The position numbers were made by a program, and so were the translations under genes. A stretch of 48,067 nt of DNA from an uncultured beta proteobacterium (GTDB taxonomy: Bacteria; Pseudomonadota; Gammaproteobacteria; Burkholderiales; Burkholderiaceae_C), in assembly GCA_903920695.1 (NCBI GenBank), contig CAIXNB010000047.1, forward strand, positions 1 to 48,067, in the 5' to 3' direction. The notes under the pieces are model-generated. The model was given only the letters and a program-made list of their open reading frames with translations, was not told the DNA's origin and searched no databases. Below, piece by piece: positions 26,401 to 34,999 of the stretch; position 1 is the stretch's first letter, and every line of letters starts with the position of its first letter.

Positions 26401-28649
26401 AAGCATTGCCAGCCAGCACGATTGGCAAATTGAGTCCGTCGGGTCCTGAAGACGACGCTAAAAGGCTGCTGGCTTGCCTGACACCAGGTGCCGCCCGCAG
26501 CGCTGTGGAACACCACCTGGCCGATCTGATCCAGGCCGTGGGTCTGGCTGATTTTGTTGAACAACGGCTGCCCGCTTTCAATCGGGCTGTGGGCGACGCC
26601 TGGGCTGGCGGTCGCCTTGGCACACACGCCGAGCACCTCTACACCTCGGTGGTGCAGGCGGTGGTGCAGGGACACTTGCTGGCCTGCCAGCCAAGCCAGT
26701 TTCAATCGCGCATCTTGCTGACGACGCCGCCGGGCGAACTCCATGGCCTCGGGCTACTGGCGGTGCAGGCGGCGCTCACGCTACACGGTGCCGACTGTTT
26801 CAGTCTGGGTCTGCAGACACCGGTCTCTGAAGTGGTGCAAGCCGTCAAGGATTGGGACATCACACTGGTTGCGATCTCGGCCAGCGTTGTGTTGCGCCCC
26901 GATGTTGCCGCCACCTACCTGATGGCACTGCGTCACGCTTTGCCCAAAGGCTGCCGGATATGGGCTGGCGGCGAGGGCTATGCATGGTTGAGCGCTTCGC
27001 CGGTGGCGGGCGTCAAGTCTTTTCAGAGCATTCCGCAGGCCGTAAAGGCTTGGCAGACGATGACAAACGGACTAAAGACACCGCTTGCGCCTGGCCCGCA
27101 GGTGCTGCGCCGGCAAGCTGACGCCAGGGTTCGAACCGAAGCCTCTCAGGCTGCCAGCGGTGAGCAGGCGCTGTTGCCCGAAGCCTTGCAAAAAATGCTC
27201 TACGAACTGCATGTGCACCAGATCGAGCTGGAAATGCAGAACGAGGAACTGCGCCAGACGCAGGACCGACTGGACGCCGAGCGTGAGCGTTATTTTGAGC
27301 TTTATGACCTGGCGCCTGTGGGCTATTGCACGATCAGCCCGAAGGGGCTGATCGTGAAAGCCAACCTCACCTTTGCCAGCATGCTGCGGCGGGCAAAGAC
27401 CACTTTCTACGGTCGGGCGCTGAGCCGATTCATCCTGCCGCAAGATCAGGACGCTTTCTACCTGTTGCGCCAAAGAATCGTGCAGACACACGTAGCGCAA
27501 GAGTGCGACCTGAGACTGGTCATGGCGGGCGGCGCGCCGACCTGGGTGCATGTGCAAGCCATCGTTGCCGGGAACGAAGAGGATGGATGGTGCTTGCGTC
27601 TCGCGTTGAGCGACATCACCGAGCTCAAAAGGGTGCAAAACGACTTGATCGACAGCGAACATCGTTACCGCATCCTGACTGAATCGGCCCCGGCGCCGCT
27701 GCTGGTTCATGACCGAAAACAAATTCTGTATGTCAATCCGGCCGCCATCAGGATGTTCGGCGCAAGGTCTGAAACAGAGCTATTGGGGACGCAAACATTC
27801 AATCGGGTTCAGCCAGACTTCAGAGAAGTTTCGCAACAAATGACGAAGTTGAGTGTTTTGCAACGCGGCGCCGTGCCGATGTATGAACACAAAGTCCTCA
27901 AGCTCGATGGAAGCCCGTTGGTGGTCGAGGTGCACAGCGCATCCATCATTTATGACGGCGCGCCCGCTGTTCAAGTTGCGATGAATGATGTAACCGAGCA
28001 CCGGGATTTTGAGAAGCGACAACTTGGCGCCATCGAAAATGAACGCAAGCGCATATCCCGCGAAGTTCATGACCAAATCGGGCAAGTGTTTACCGCCATC
28101 AAATTGATTCTTCAATCGCTGCCACGCGATGCTTTGCCAAAGGCGCCGGGGTCTGACATCATGCAGGCGCTGGAAATGGGCATTGCCGCGACGCGCAAAA
28201 TCACCGCTGAACTTCGACCGCGCATTCTCGATGATCTCGGCCTGGCCGTAGCCCTGAAAGATCTATGCGAGCACATGCTCGGCGTTGTGAATCTGGACTT
28301 CGACATCGACGTTGATGCGCAGGAGGCGCTTGATCCGAGTCAGGCGCTGAGCCTGTTTCGCATCGCGCAGGAGGCATTGACCAATGTTGTCAAGCATGCG
28401 GCTGCCGCGCATGTCAGCATTGGCGGACGGCGTGGCCAGCACGCGTATGAATTTCGCATCCAGGACAACGGGCAAGGGTTCATGGCCGGCACGACCCGAG
28501 CCGATGCGATGGGCCTGATCAGCATGCAGGAGCGCGCCCGAATCATGGGAGGCCGCTGCACCATAGAATCGAGCCTGAAACAGGGCACGCTGGTTGAAGT
28601 TGTTCTGCCACTAAACGGTGCCCATGAGCATGAACTTACTGCTGATTGA
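26397..28649 (+). CDS. B12-binding (CarH-like) PAS histidine kinase, possible light sensor
   Basis: 750 residues, cytosolic with no membrane segment. Residues 20-95 are a helical B12-binding_2 bundle with W69-x9-E79-H80, the Wx9EH motif that caps adenosylcobalamin in CarH. Residues 100-225 are a B12-binding Rossmann domain with GE114LH116GLG119 (the ExHxxG axial-His motif), an SAS segment and AGGEGY. Next are a coiled helix (265-298), PAS 1 (about 298-410), PAS 2 (about 420-535), the HisKA_3 H-box RKRISREVHDQIGQVF (His558) and HATPase (RIAQEALTNVVKHA, DNGQGF). Ala70 stands where T. thermophilus CarH has His132, the light-adduct ligand. The TTG start is fixed by AAGGAGGT 8 bp upstream. A haem-binding SCHIC-type role is the alternative. 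The 3' end overlaps the response regulator gene. Confidence 0.88.
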   Translation: MKALPASTIGKLSPSGPEDDAKRLLACLTPGAARSAVEHHLADLIQAVGLADFVEQRLPAFNRAVGDAWAGGRLGTHAEHLYTSVVQAVVQGHLLACQPSQFQSRILLTTPPGELHGLGLLAVQAALTLHGADCFSLGLQTPVSEVVQAVKDWDITLVAISASVVLRPDVAATYLMALRHALPKGCRIWAGGEGYAWLSASPVAGVKSFQSIPQAVKAWQTMTNGLKTPLAPGPQVLRRQADARVRTEASQAASGEQALLPEALQKMLYELHVHQIELEMQNEELRQTQDRLDAERERYFELYDLAPVGYCTISPKGLIVKANLTFASMLRRAKTTFYGRALSRFILPQDQDAFYLLRQRIVQTHVAQECDLRLVMAGGAPTWVHVQAIVAGNEEDGWCLRLALSDITELKRVQNDLIDSEHRYRILTESAPAPLLVHDRKQILYVNPAAIRMFGARSETELLGTQTFNRVQPDFREVSQQMTKLSVLQRGAVPMYEHKVLKLDGSPLVVEVHSASIIYDGAPAVQVAMNDVTEHRDFEKRQLGAIENERKRISREVHDQIGQVFTAIKLILQSLPRDALPKAPGSDIMQALEMGIAATRKITAELRPRILDDLGLAVALKDLCEHMLGVVNLDFDIDVDAQEALDPSQALSLFRIAQEALTNVVKHAAAAHVSIGGRRGQHAYEFRIQDNGQGFMAGTTRADAMGLISMQERARIMGGRCTIESSLKQGTLVEVVLPLNGAHEHELTAD

Positions 28650-29265
28650 AGACCATCCCATCTTTCGCGTCGGCGTTCGACAACTGGTGCAACAGCATTG
28701 GCCAAGCGCGACGATCCGCGAAGCCGGCACGCTCAGGGAAGCGATAGCGGCGGTTCACGATGTGTTCTTTGAGTTGGCGGTCGTCGATCTGAACTTGCCC
28801 GACACCAGCGGCATCGAGGCACTTTCGCAGATGCTGCGCGTGGCCCCCGCCACCAAAGTCCTGGTACTGAGCCTGAACTCGGAGGCCGCCTACGCCCAGC
28901 GCTCACTTCAAATGGGTGCGGCCGGTTATCTGACCAAGGACCGCGCCGCCAGCGAACTGGTTCCCGCGCTGGAACGTATTTTGGCTGGCGGGCGCTACAT
29001 ATCCCGCTCACTGGCCGAGCAACTGTCGGATCAGGTCAGTGGCATCCGCAAAGCCTTCCCGCATGAAGAACTCTCAGCCCAGGAGTACCGCGTCCTGGTT
29101 CAGTTGGCTCAGGGACGCAGTGTGGGAGAGATAGCAGTTTCCATGCGCTTGTCGCCAAAGACGGTGAGCACCTACCGCTCACGGGTGCTAAGCAAGCTCC
29201 TGCTCGGCAACAATGTCGAGCTGACACGCTACTGCCAAACACACGGGCTGGTCGACCCGGCTTAG
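28624..29265 (+). CDS. NarL/FixJ-type response regulator, partner of the B12 kinase
   Basis: About 213 residues. The receiver has the acidic pocket LLLIEDHPIFR, phospho-acceptor Asp55 (LAVVDLNLPDTSG) and GAAGYLTKD. The C-terminal LuxR helix-turn-helix is ELSAQEYRVLVQLAQGRS followed by GEIAVSMRLSPKTVSTYRSR. The start is ATG 28624 or 28630, inside the kinase 3' end, so the pair is translationally coupled. NarL-type regulators usually bind short inverted repeats, and the TTGTAGG-N6-CCTACAA palindrome begins one base after its stop and recurs before two c-di-GMP genes. That makes it the natural candidate for the binding protein (inference). Confidence 0.93.
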   Translation: MSMNLLLIEDHPIFRVGVRQLVQQHWPSATIREAGTLREAIAAVHDVFFELAVVDLNLPDTSGIEALSQMLRVAPATKVLVLSLNSEAAYAQRSLQMGAAGYLTKDRAASELVPALERILAGGRYISRSLAEQLSDQVSGIRKAFPHEELSAQEYRVLVQLAQGRSVGEIAVSMRLSPKTVSTYRSRVLSKLLLGNNVELTRYCQTHGLVDPA

Positions 29266-29358
29266 TTTTGTAGGCCCTGTCCTACAAAAGAATCGGTGTC
29301 GCACTGACAAGCAAATCAGACCAGGCTGATTTACACCGGATCAGGACCTGTTGATAGT
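29266..29358 (+). promoter_or_regulatory. Double-palindrome promoter module, copy 1
   Basis: TTTTGTAGG-N6-CCTACAAAA (29266-29289, perfect) and AAATCAG-N6-CTGATTT (29313-29332, perfect), with centres 45 bp apart. A candidate -35 TTTACA (29330-29335), 17-bp spacer and -10 GATAGT (29353-29358) follow. The second palindrome is centred near -42 of the predicted start. It drives only the decayed HD-GYP gene fragment at 29392. Confidence 0.75.
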
Positions 29359-29391
29359 AGGGCTCATACAAATTGCCCATACCAGTGCGTC

Positions 29392-29514
29392 ATGAAGCAG
29401 GTCAGCAACGACAACCCGGATCAAGCCATGCGCGTTCCGGCAACGGGGTCGAACCCGGCTGCACGCGATCCGCCGGCCCGGCGCAACCGGGCACGGAAAC
29501 CGGTTTTGACGTGA
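29392..29514 (+). pseudogene. Decayed 5' fragment of a PAS/HD-GYP gene
   Basis: The 40-codon frame MKQVSNDNPDQAMRVPATGS-NPAARD aligns with the start of the intact HD-GYP gene at 33916 (MKLVSDEHPDQATPVLATRS-NPAARDQLAMQNEE). It keeps the same upstream promoter module, then diverges (PPARRNRARKPVLT) and stops. The similarity runs through promoter and coding start, so this is a duplication remnant and not an independent small gene. Confidence 0.75.
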
Positions 29515-29592
29515 TCGAAGCGAGCCGCTGCAGTTCAATACGCTGCAAGCCGCCATCTTTGACGCAGTTCGTGTTCAGCCGTGAATTAGAGG

Positions 29593-29637
29593 GTGCTTTG
29601 ATCCGAATCAGGCGCTGAGATTGATCAGCGCAGGAGC
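29593..29637 (+). pseudogene. Remnant of a histidine kinase 3' region
   Basis: GATCCGAATCAGGCGCTGAG and GCGCAGGAG resemble the kinase gene around 28333-28371 (GATCCGAGTCAGGCGCTGAG ... GCGCAGGAG), encoding LDPSQALSLFRIAQEA, with an internal deletion. It is out of frame and too short to be coding. The rest of 29515-29650 shows no recognisable content. Confidence 0.5.
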
Positions 29638-29653
29638 GCGCCAGAACCCGATC

Positions 29654-29744
29654 TTGTAGGCCTTTTCCTACAAAAAAATAGATATCACATTGACAAATGA
29701 ACCAGACGAGGCTGATTTACACTTGATCAAGACTCGATGAAAGT
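29654..29744 (+). promoter_or_regulatory. Double-palindrome promoter module, copy 2, before the GGDEF/EAL gene
   Basis: TTGTAGG-N6-CCTACAA (29654-29673, perfect) and a degenerate GAACCAG-N6-CTGATTT (29699-29718), with centres again 45 bp apart. -35 TTTACA (29716-29721), 17 bp, -10 GAAAGT (29739-29744). The predicted start lies about 65 nt before the ATG at 29816. Confidence 0.75.
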
Positions 29745-29815
29745 ATGGGCAATGAAGATTGTCGACACCAATACGCGATGAAGCATGTCCGCCATCTTTG
29801 CCATAAGAGGTCCAA

Positions 29816-32800
29816 ATGAAATTTGACGCCTTTTGGCGGCGCTCACTCAAGACCAAAGTGGTGCTGATGACCTTGCTTGTATTCGTGATCAGCATCTGGC
29901 TGATCGCGTCTTACATCAGCGCGAAGATGCGTGAGGACATTCAAGGCATCCTGGGCGACCAACAATTGGCGACGGTTTCCCTGGCGGCGGCTGAGCTCGA
30001 CTCTGGCTTTGAAGAACGCATGGGCGCTCTGCAAGTGCTTGCCAAGTCCTTGGATGCCGGCTTGTTCGATCGGCCGGCTTCCCTGCAGCAGTTGCTTGAA
30101 CAGCGTCCGGTTCTTCCGATTCTCTTCAACGCCGGCATCTTCGTCACCCGTTCTGACGGGACGGCGATTGCAGAGGTGCCAAAAATAGATCGGGTCGGCC
30201 TCAACTACATGGACCGGGATCATATTGCGGCAGCCTTGACCCAAGGCAAGGCGACTGTTGGCAAGCCGGTTGTCGGGAGAACCGTACGCGCACCGAGTTT
30301 CGCCATGACGGTACCGATACGGGATGCGCAAGGCAAGGTGATAGGCGCCCTGAGCGGCGCCACCGACTTAAGCAGGCCCAATTTCCTGTACCACGTCAAC
30401 ACCGGTCGCTATGGCAGAGGCGGCGGCTATTTCACGGTTGACGCGGCGCACAGGCTGGTCGTCACCGCGACCGATCCGAGTCGTTTCATGACACAGCTTC
30501 GCCCGCCTGGCGACAATCCGGTGATGGACAAGCGCATCGGCGGCTTTGATGAACCGGCCGTCAACGTCAACGCCCTTGGTGTGGAACTCCTGTCATCCTC
30601 TGGCCGCATTCCGACAGCAGGGTGGTTCCTGGTTGCCACATTGCCAACGCAGGAGGCATTTGCCCCAATCCACGCAATGCAAAAACACGTGTTGGAGGTC
30701 ACGGCATTGATCACAGCGCTGGCCTGTGTCGTGGTCTGGCTGCTGATGTCCGGATTACTCAAGCGTCAATTTGCGCCCATGATTTCGGCCACACAGGCGT
30801 TGGACGAGATAACAAGAACGCACGCATCGTTAAAAGTCCTGCCTGTCACCCGTCATGATGAGGTCGGCGCCCTTATTGGCGCATTCAACCGCCTGCTGCT
30901 CAACCTGGGGCAACGGGAAGCGTCACTGAAAAAGAGTGAACACCTTTTGCTTGAGTCGCAGAAGGCCGCCCGGATCGGCAGCTATATCAATACCCTGGAT
31001 GCAGGGACGTTTGAAAGCACGGCGGCTCTGGACGAGATTTTCGGAATCACCAAGGACTACCCGCACACCAATGCAGGCTGGGTGAAATTCATGCACCCGG
31101 ATTTCATGCAGGTGATGCACGATGCGCTATTGGACTCGATCAACAACAGGAAACCATTTGATGCCGAGTACAAGATCATTCGGCCAAGCGATGGCGCTGA
31201 ACGCTGGCTGCATGACCTGGGACAAATCGCCTATGACGAGGGTGCTAAGGCCACCAGCCTGATTGGCACGGTTCAGGATATTACGGATCGCAAGCTGGCC
31301 GCGGCTACCCTGCGCGAGAGCGAGACGCGCTGCCGCACAGTGTTCCAGGCCAGCCCCGACGCCGTCAATATCAATCGCTTGGCCGATGGGCTGTACATCG
31401 ACATCAACGATGGTTTCACACGCCTGACCGGATGGACACGCGAGGATGTGCTGGGCAAGCGTTCGCTTGACGTCGGCATCTGGCACGACCCGGCAGATCG
31501 GCAAAAGCTGGTGCAAGCACTGCAGCGTGACGGCTTCTGCGAGGGTCTGGAGGCCGACTTCGTCACCAGGAGCGGCAAAGTCAAGACGGCCCAGATGTCG
31601 GCAAGAATCATGACGCTCGACGGTGCACCCTGCATCCTGTCTGTCACGCGCGACATCACCGAGCGCAAACTGGCTGAGAAGACCCACCGTGACAGCGAGG
31701 AGCGCTACCGCACCCTGATTGAATGGACGCCCGAACCACTCGCCGTGCATGACGGCAAGGAATTCATCTTCGCCAACGCTGCCGCCGTCCAAATGCTCGG
31801 CGCGGCTTCCGAGCAAGACCTGTTGGGCAAGCCGCTCATGAACCATGTTCACCCCGACTCCAGAGACATCGTGCGCGAGCGGCTCAGGGCCGGCGTCGAG
31901 CAGGGCGCAAGGCTGCCGCTGATTGAGGAAAAGGTCCTTCGGCTCGATGGCACACCGATTGATGTGGAAATCCAGAGCCGGCCGATTGATTTTGACGGCA
32001 AACAGGCAAGGCTGATCGCCATGCGCGACATCACCGCTCGCAAGCTGGCCGAAGAATCCCAACGCATCGCGGCCGTTGCCTTCGAGTCGCAGCAAGCCAT
32101 ATTCATCACCGATCCACAGCAGCTGATTCTGCAGATCAACAAGGGTTTCACCCGGATCACGGGCTACACGGCCGAAGAAGCTGTCGGCCAGACACCTCGA
32201 TTGCTCAGTTCAGGCCAACATGGCGCTGACTTTTATGAGGCCATGTGGGCGTGCATCGCCCGCACCGGGCAATGGCAAGGCGAAATCTGGAACCGGCGCA
32301 AGAATGGCGCGCTATATCTGCAACAGCTCAATATCAGCACCGTGAAAAATGCACAGGGCTTGCTGACGCACTATGTGGGCACCTTCAGCGACATGACAAG
32401 CGTCAAAGCCGCAGAGGCGCAGATCGAGAGCCTGACGTTCTCCGACCTGCTGACCGGCCTGCCCAATCGGCGCAGGCTGATCATTCAACTGCAGCAAGCC
32501 ATGATGGCCGGGGAACACCAGAATCGCCTGGGCGCACTGCTGCTGCTCGATCTGGACCATTTCAAGAACCTCAACGATACCCTGGGTCATGAGCAAGGCG
32601 ACCTGCTGCTGCAACTGTTTGCCGCTCGCCTGACCGGCTGCGTCAGAGACGGTGAAACCGTGGCCCGCCTTGGCGGTGATGAGTTCGTGGTGCTTCTGAA
32701 AGAGTTGGACCAGGACGCCAAGGGTGCGACTGCGCGCGCCGAAACAGCAGCCAGGAGACTTCTGGATGCGCTCAGGCAACCCTATGCCATGGATGGCACC

Positions 32801-33730
32801 GACGTTACTTGCAGTGCCAGCATTGGCATCGCCCTGTTCGGCGGCCGCGACGAGGATACGGACGAACCCTTGAAGCGGGCCGAACTGGCCATGTATGACG
32901 CCAAAGCCCAGGGGCGCAGCACACTGCGCTTCTTTGATCCCAGCATGCAGGCGCTGGTCAATGCCAGGGTTTCGATGCAGGCAGCACTTCTGGAGGCCAT
33001 CGAGAAGAACCAGTTTGTGCTGCACTATCAGGCGCAGGTGACGCAAGCGGGCCAGATCACTGGAGCCGAGGCGCTCTTGCGCTGGCCCAATCCGAAACGG
33101 GGCATGGTGTCACCGGCCGAGTTCATCCCGCTGGCCGAGGAAACCGGGCTCATCCTGCCCATTGGCAACTGGGTTCTGGAGACCGCCTGCAAGCAGTTGG
33201 TGCAGTGGGAAAGCCAGCCACGGTTGGCGCAGCTGACGATTGCTGTGAATATCAGCGCCAGGCAGTTTCACCAAAGCGACTTTGTCGATCAGGTTCTGGG
33301 CACGCTCAAGCGCACGGGTGCGAACGCGCAGCGACTCAAACTTGAGCTCACCGAGAGTCTGCTGATCACAGACGTGCAAGGCGTCATTGGCAAGATGAAT
33401 GCCCTCAAGGGTCGCGGGCTCAGCTTCTCGCTCGATGACTTCGGTACCGGCTATTCGTCGCTGTCCTACCTCAAGCGCTTGCCGATTGATCAGCTCAAGA
33501 TCGACCAGAGTTTCATCAGGGACATTCTGGTTGATCCAGACGATGCTGCCATCGCCAGGACGATGGTGGCGCTGGCTGACAATCTGGGCTTGTCAGTGAT
33601 CGCTGAAGGCGTGGAAACGGTGGCGCAGCGCGAGCTCCTTGCCGACATTGGCTGCCATCAGTATCAGGGCTATCTGTTTAGCCGGCCCTTGCCGGTTGAG
33701 GACTTTGAGGCCTTGGTGGCGCACAGCTAG
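29816..33730 (+). CDS. dCache-HAMP-PAS(4)-GGDEF-EAL cyclic-di-GMP protein
   Basis: 1304 residues in the inner membrane. TM1 is at about 15-35, a periplasmic dCache-like sensor at about 38-288, TM2 at about 292-314, and HAMP at about 315-365. Four PAS modules follow at about 383-495, 505-617, 630-740 and 750-865. The GGDEF domain keeps the catalytic RLGGDEF (953-957), with no obvious RxxD inhibitory site five residues before it. The EAL domain keeps EALLRW (1085-1090), ELTES, DDFGTGYSSL (1207-1216) and AEGVET. Both cyclase and phosphodiesterase appear competent on motifs. PAS 3 resembles the second PAS of the B12 kinase (PLAVHDGKEFIFANAAA against PLLVHDRKQILYVNPAA), which suggests shared ancestry. 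It is preceded by promoter module copy 2. Confidence 0.93.
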   Translation: MKFDAFWRRSLKTKVVLMTLLVFVISIWLIASYISAKMREDIQGILGDQQLATVSLAAAELDSGFEERMGALQVLAKSLDAGLFDRPASLQQLLEQRPVLPILFNAGIFVTRSDGTAIAEVPKIDRVGLNYMDRDHIAAALTQGKATVGKPVVGRTVRAPSFAMTVPIRDAQGKVIGALSGATDLSRPNFLYHVNTGRYGRGGGYFTVDAAHRLVVTATDPSRFMTQLRPPGDNPVMDKRIGGFDEPAVNVNALGVELLSSSGRIPTAGWFLVATLPTQEAFAPIHAMQKHVLEVTALITALACVVVWLLMSGLLKRQFAPMISATQALDEITRTHASLKVLPVTRHDEVGALIGAFNRLLLNLGQREASLKKSEHLLLESQKAARIGSYINTLDAGTFESTAALDEIFGITKDYPHTNAGWVKFMHPDFMQVMHDALLDSINNRKPFDAEYKIIRPSDGAERWLHDLGQIAYDEGAKATSLIGTVQDITDRKLAAATLRESETRCRTVFQASPDAVNINRLADGLYIDINDGFTRLTGWTREDVLGKRSLDVGIWHDPADRQKLVQALQRDGFCEGLEADFVTRSGKVKTAQMSARIMTLDGAPCILSVTRDITERKLAEKTHRDSEERYRTLIEWTPEPLAVHDGKEFIFANAAAVQMLGAASEQDLLGKPLMNHVHPDSRDIVRERLRAGVEQGARLPLIEEKVLRLDGTPIDVEIQSRPIDFDGKQARLIAMRDITARKLAEESQRIAAVAFESQQAIFITDPQQLILQINKGFTRITGYTAEEAVGQTPRLLSSGQHGADFYEAMWACIARTGQWQGEIWNRRKNGALYLQQLNISTVKNAQGLLTHYVGTFSDMTSVKAAEAQIESLTFSDLLTGLPNRRRLIIQLQQAMMAGEHQNRLGALLLLDLDHFKNLNDTLGHEQGDLLLQLFAARLTGCVRDGETVARLGGDEFVVLLKELDQDAKGATARAETAARRLLDALRQPYAMDGTDVTCSASIGIALFGGRDEDTDEPLKRAELAMYDAKAQGRSTLRFFDPSMQALVNARVSMQAALLEAIEKNQFVLHYQAQVTQAGQITGAEALLRWPNPKRGMVSPAEFIPLAEETGLILPIGNWVLETACKQLVQWESQPRLAQLTIAVNISARQFHQSDFVDQVLGTLKRTGANAQRLKLELTESLLITDVQGVIGKMNALKGRGLSFSLDDFGTGYSSLSYLKRLPIDQLKIDQSFIRDILVDPDDAAIARTMVALADNLGLSVIAEGVETVAQRELLADIGCHQYQGYLFSRPLPVEDFEALVAHS

Positions 33731-33789
33731 TGTCAGTTGCCAAGTCTGGTCGAGAATCTGTACCGCCGCTTTCGTTTGATTTGGTTTGG

Positions 33790-33882
33790 TTTTGTAGGCC
33801 TTGTCCTACAAAAAAATAGGCCTCTCGCTGACAAATAAATCAGACGAGGCTGATTTACGCCGGCTAAAGACTGGGCGACAGT
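33790..33882 (+). promoter_or_regulatory. Double-palindrome promoter module, copy 3, before the HD-GYP gene
   Basis: TTTTGTAGG-N6-CCTACAAAA (33790-33813, perfect) and AAATCAG-N6-CTGATTT (33837-33856, perfect), with centres 45 bp apart. -35 TTTACG (33854-33859), 17 bp, -10 GACAGT (33877-33882). The start codon is at 33916. Confidence 0.75.
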
Positions 33883-33915
33883 AGGGCTAATGCAAATTAC
33901 CCATGTCAGAGCACC

Positions 33916-34986
33916 ATGAAGCTCGTCAGCGACGAGCACCCGGATCAAGCAACACCGGTTCTGGCAACGCGGTCAAACCCGGCTGCCCGCGATCAGCTGG
34001 CGATGCAAAACGAGGAAGTACGCCGCGCGCACGCTGAGCTCGACCGTCAGCGTGCACGCTACTTTGACATGTTTGACAACGCGCCGGTAGGCTATTGCAT
34101 CGTCAATGCGCAGGAATTGATTCTGGAGGTCAACCTCACGGCGGTGACCCTGTTGGGCGTGGCGCGACACGAGCTGATGAAACGGCCGCTTTATCAATTC
34201 ATACGACCGAAACACCAGCCTGTCTTTCACCAGATGCGCCAGCAACTCCTGCTCAGCGGTGAACCGCAAGCTTGCGAGTTGCAGGTGCTGCGGCATTTCG
34301 GTGCGCATGCCTGGGTCCATCTGGTGGCCACCGCAGCGCACGATGATGATGGCAGGCCCACGATGCGCATCGTGCTGAGCGATATCCAGCGCTACGCCGA
34401 ACAACTCAAGACCGCCATGGATAGCACCGTTGAGGTGATTACGACGATCAGCGAGATGCGCGATCCATATACCGCCGGCCACCAGCGGCGCGTGGCGATG
34501 CTCGCCGCTGCCATCGGCGCCGAACTTGGATTCGACGACGACCGCCAGGACGGACTGCGGGTGGCGGGCTATCTGCACGACGTCGGCAAGTTCAGCATAC
34601 CGACGGAAATCCTTGGCAAACCCGGTCGGATCAGCGCGATCGAGCGCCAGTTGATTCAAGCACACGCCCAGGCGGGCTTCGATGCGCTGAAAAATGTGAA
34701 ATTTTCCTGGCCGGTGGCGCAGATCGCGCTGCAGCACCATGAGCGCATGGACGGCAGCGGTTATCCGCAGGGGCTCAAGGGTGAGGCCATCCTGATTGAG
34801 GCGCGGATCATGGCGGTGGCCGATGTGGTCGAAGGGATGTCTTCGCACCGACCGTATCGGCCCGGACTGGGTATCGACGCGGCCTTGGAGGAGATCGGGC
34901 TGCACCGCGGGACGCGCTACGATAAAAATGCAGTGGATGCCTGCATCAAACTCTTTCGCCAATGTGCTTACACATTTTCCACCTGA
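33916..34986 (+). CDS. PAS/HD-GYP cyclic-di-GMP phosphodiesterase
   Basis: 356 residues, cytosolic. A short N-terminal tail is followed by a PAS domain (about 45-165) whose opening MQNEEVRRAHAELDRQRARY leads to FDMFDNAPVGYCIV. This closely matches the first PAS of the B12 kinase (LAPVGYCTI). The HD-GYP domain has RDPYTAGHQRRVA, YLHDVGKFSIP (His221, Asp222) and QHHERMDGSGYPQGLKGE (GYP 282-284). All ligand residues expected for c-di-GMP hydrolysis are present. It is preceded by promoter module copy 3 and followed 13 bp later by the hemerythrin gene, so probably co-transcribed. Confidence 0.93.
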   Translation: MKLVSDEHPDQATPVLATRSNPAARDQLAMQNEEVRRAHAELDRQRARYFDMFDNAPVGYCIVNAQELILEVNLTAVTLLGVARHELMKRPLYQFIRPKHQPVFHQMRQQLLLSGEPQACELQVLRHFGAHAWVHLVATAAHDDDGRPTMRIVLSDIQRYAEQLKTAMDSTVEVITTISEMRDPYTAGHQRRVAMLAAAIGAELGFDDDRQDGLRVAGYLHDVGKFSIPTEILGKPGRISAIERQLIQAHAQAGFDALKNVKFSWPVAQIALQHHERMDGSGYPQGLKGEAILIEARIMAVADVVEGMSSHRPYRPGLGIDAALEEIGLHRGTRYDKNAVDACIKLFRQCAYTFST

Positions 34987-34999
34987 CAAGCACACCGCA

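Noticed and set aside
31127..32095. 322-codon minus-strand ORF inside the GGDEF/EAL gene
   Set aside because: The plus-strand frame has continuous PAS/GGDEF/EAL motifs; the antisense frame has no recognisable domain and arises from G+C-rich codon bias.
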